Positions 62,093 through 64,000 of a stretch of 64,000 nucleotides of DNA are shown here, in pieces. Numbering within the stretch: position 1 is the first letter of the stretch; the number at the start of each line of letters is the position of its first letter. The notes below the pieces were generated by a model that ran no database searches, had not been told where the DNA came from, and saw only the letters and a program-made list of their open reading frames with translations. Both the position numbers and the translations under genes were made by a program. The stretch lies in NCBI RefSeq assembly GCF_003672135.1, contig NC_039506.1, forward strand, positions 14,198,001 to 14,262,000. Reading direction: 5' to 3'. Source of the stretch: Ooceraea biroi (Eukaryota; Arthropoda; Insecta; Hymenoptera; Formicidae).

Positions 62093-64000
62093 GCCCACCC
62101 TTCTAAGAGACATGATGAATGAGTCGGACGTAGCGAGTCGGCGGCGTTACCGCGCGCGTAACGCGAGATACGCGCGTTCGCCAGGCTTGAATGTCGAGCG
62201 GACGAGCCGTCGTGGATTCCTCGGAACCCCTCCGGATGCAAGAGGATTCCCCTCCTCTTCCTCCCCGACGGCGTCACAGGGCAGCATGGTCTTTCGCGCA
62301 ATTAGCCGCGCGCCCGTGCATTAACGTTCAGATTTATGGACGTAATTAATGCTCCCGTATGCGAATTATTGCGTCCTATTTGATACCCGATTGCCGGCGC
62401 GGACGCCAAGGTCCAATTTCTATACACGTCTTCAAAGGTATCTCGAAGGGCGCTCGAGAATCTGCGCTGGTTCGTCTCGTGGAAACGCTCAGCGCGATGT
62501 AAAATGTCTGTCAACGCTAGCAGAGCTAGCGTTTCGCTTTATTTGCGACTGCATCGCGGCTCACATGGGATTTATCGAACCGCCACGATCATCCCCTTTA
62601 ACCAGAAATGCATATACGTACACCTGTCATGCGTTTGTTGATGATATATCTTCGCGAACGCGACAATTCTGATGATGATACGACAAAGCGAGATTATTTC
62701 TGTACTAAACTCGGTCAGGTTTGGTACTTCCGTCGCGACGGAGATGAATGAAGGATGTGCAAACAGACAGCGAATGTAATCATGCAGTCAGCAGCAGCGT
62801 TAAACCGCGCGCCGGCGAACTTTTGGAAGCGTTCGTCGCGGAAGTTAAGGGAGGAGACGTAAAACCGAACCGCTGCGGCGACGGAGTTGATCGAGTCGCG
62901 CAACCCTTGCGCCGGGCAGTTGCGATGACCGTGACGTAATTTGCATGCGCTACATGCGGCGGTATAATGACCAGTGTGTCGTAACAGGCGGAGACAATCT
63001 GCAGTTACCCCGACATGGACAGTCACGTCGCGTTTGATGCTGTATTCATGGATCCCAGCGAAAATCGTCGCGCGAAACGCGAGCGATTTTTGGTAAACGC
63101 ACGCAACACGCCAGATGTGCGAGAGAGAGAAGTTTCCGCCGACCGAAAAGCCGACCGTCCTCAAAGAAAATTCGTGAGGAAGCGAGCACGCTTGTGACTC
63201 TTGACTCGCGCGTCTCGCATCCGCACGAGACTCATTAACGCGACGAGGCGATTTATTATTCAAGGCGGAAAATTAAAGGGGTCCGTGTCGCGCGCTTTGA
63301 GAGTGAGGGACACCAGCTGCAGATTTTCTCTTTAGCGAAAGGATAAACCGGCAAGGATTACGTTACGCTGCTAGAGAACCGAGGACGCGGTGCCTTAGGG
63401 GTGCAGGGGTGTTTGGGTCTTGGTCGGTATTAGTCGCCGTCTTGCAACTCGCAGTAAATTCAGCGTACTTCTGCTGAGCTTGGGAAATCTGCGAGGCGGT
63501 GACCCACCCCCTGTGACCTGCCCTCCTTACCGTCGTCGTGGAAAATTATACGACGACCGAAAATCTTCGGCGAATTTAACTTCGAAATTATTATCCCTCC
63601 AACGAGCGTCGCTCCGAACACGTTCATCGGCCTGTCCCCTTCCCTCCCGCCCCATTGACGACAACGTGCGATCTACATTCGCGACAGGGTGTGCTTTCTT
63701 CGCAACGGCGAACACTTGACTTCAGGTTACGCCCTTAGTATTCGGGGTTGATATTCCGATCCTCGGCACTTCTGGTTCGCGACAAGTCCGCGGGACTTCG
63801 AAACGAGCCCAGCTGTCCTCAATGGTACTCTGACGACTTTGCCCAACGAGTTTTCTTCAGGCGGATTTTTAAACGCGAAGACCGCCGGAGATTTATTTAC
63901 GCGGGGGTTAAGAGTCCGTTGCTTAAATATATTACCGCCAGAACAAATTTCCCGAGTGTACATTAATCTGAATACCCATCCGCGTCATCGCGCATAGGAT
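59902..64000. other. non-coding block, right edge
   Basis: No gene is supported. An AT-rich part at 60640-60760 is followed by CpG-rich DNA. GTTC units are at 61929-61941, with a listed GA tract at 62052-62091. The 182-codon frame 62715-63263 (minus) overlaps other frames, begins at a non-ATG codon and has no domain. A CT-rich Pro/Ser frame at 61.6-61.8 kb is low complexity. Confidence 0.45.
62052..62091. repeat. GA microsatellite
   Basis: About 19 GA units with one AAAG interruption, visible directly. Confidence 0.95.

Noticed and set aside
62715..63263. 182-codon minus-strand frame
   Set aside because: No domain or signal peptide and begins at a non-ATG codon. CpG-rich DNA here gives long frames on both strands.

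Overview
The window looks like a stretch of an insect nuclear genome, most likely a hymenopteran such as an ant. This is inferred from very frequent CpG and CGCG words, abundant GA/CT, GT and TA microsatellites, metazoan-type splice sites, and insect DNA transposons. There is no bacterial gene organisation (no operons, ribosome binding sites or long open frames). Most of the window is non-coding, and nearly all of its many short open frames are chance frames in GC-rich or simple-repeat DNA.

Only one host coding exon can be supported with confidence. It is a 214-bp minus-strand exon at 40160-40373 encoding the second immunoglobulin-like domain of a Beaten path (Beat) family cell-surface protein. 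Beat genes have very large introns, so much of the surrounding DNA is probably intron. A weak candidate for the following exon lies at 39945-40030. The exons for the signal peptide and first Ig domain were not found.

Mobile DNA is concentrated at 43-60 kb. At 43293-44046 there is a 754-bp deletion derivative of a PIF/Harbinger transposon with 53-bp terminal inverted repeats (TIRs), TAA target duplications and a truncated transposase frame. Two Harbinger-type MITEs with the same TAA duplication lie at 54031-54270 and 59732-59898.

The most unusual object is at 51485-53882. This 2.4-kb element is bounded by 137-bp inverted repeats that differ at only two positions. It carries a TATA/initiator promoter and a broken gene resembling the densovirus (insect parvovirus) non-structural protein NS3, with its cysteine pairs retained. 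No NS1, NS2 or capsid frame is present. It is best read as an internally deleted endogenous densovirus, or as a transposon that carries an NS3-like gene.

Just beyond it are a MITE, a 40-bp tandem repeat running into a 17-bp GC-rich minisatellite (54501-54834), and a second copy of a 16-bp sequence from the element's outer end. The segment 54389-55031 is framed by an 18-bp direct repeat.

The remaining sequence (1-39.9 kb, 40.4-43.3 kb, 44.0-51.5 kb, 55.0-64 kb) alternates between AT-rich and CpG-rich blocks with dense GA/CT tracts. No tRNA, rRNA, CRISPR array or bacterial-type terminator was found.
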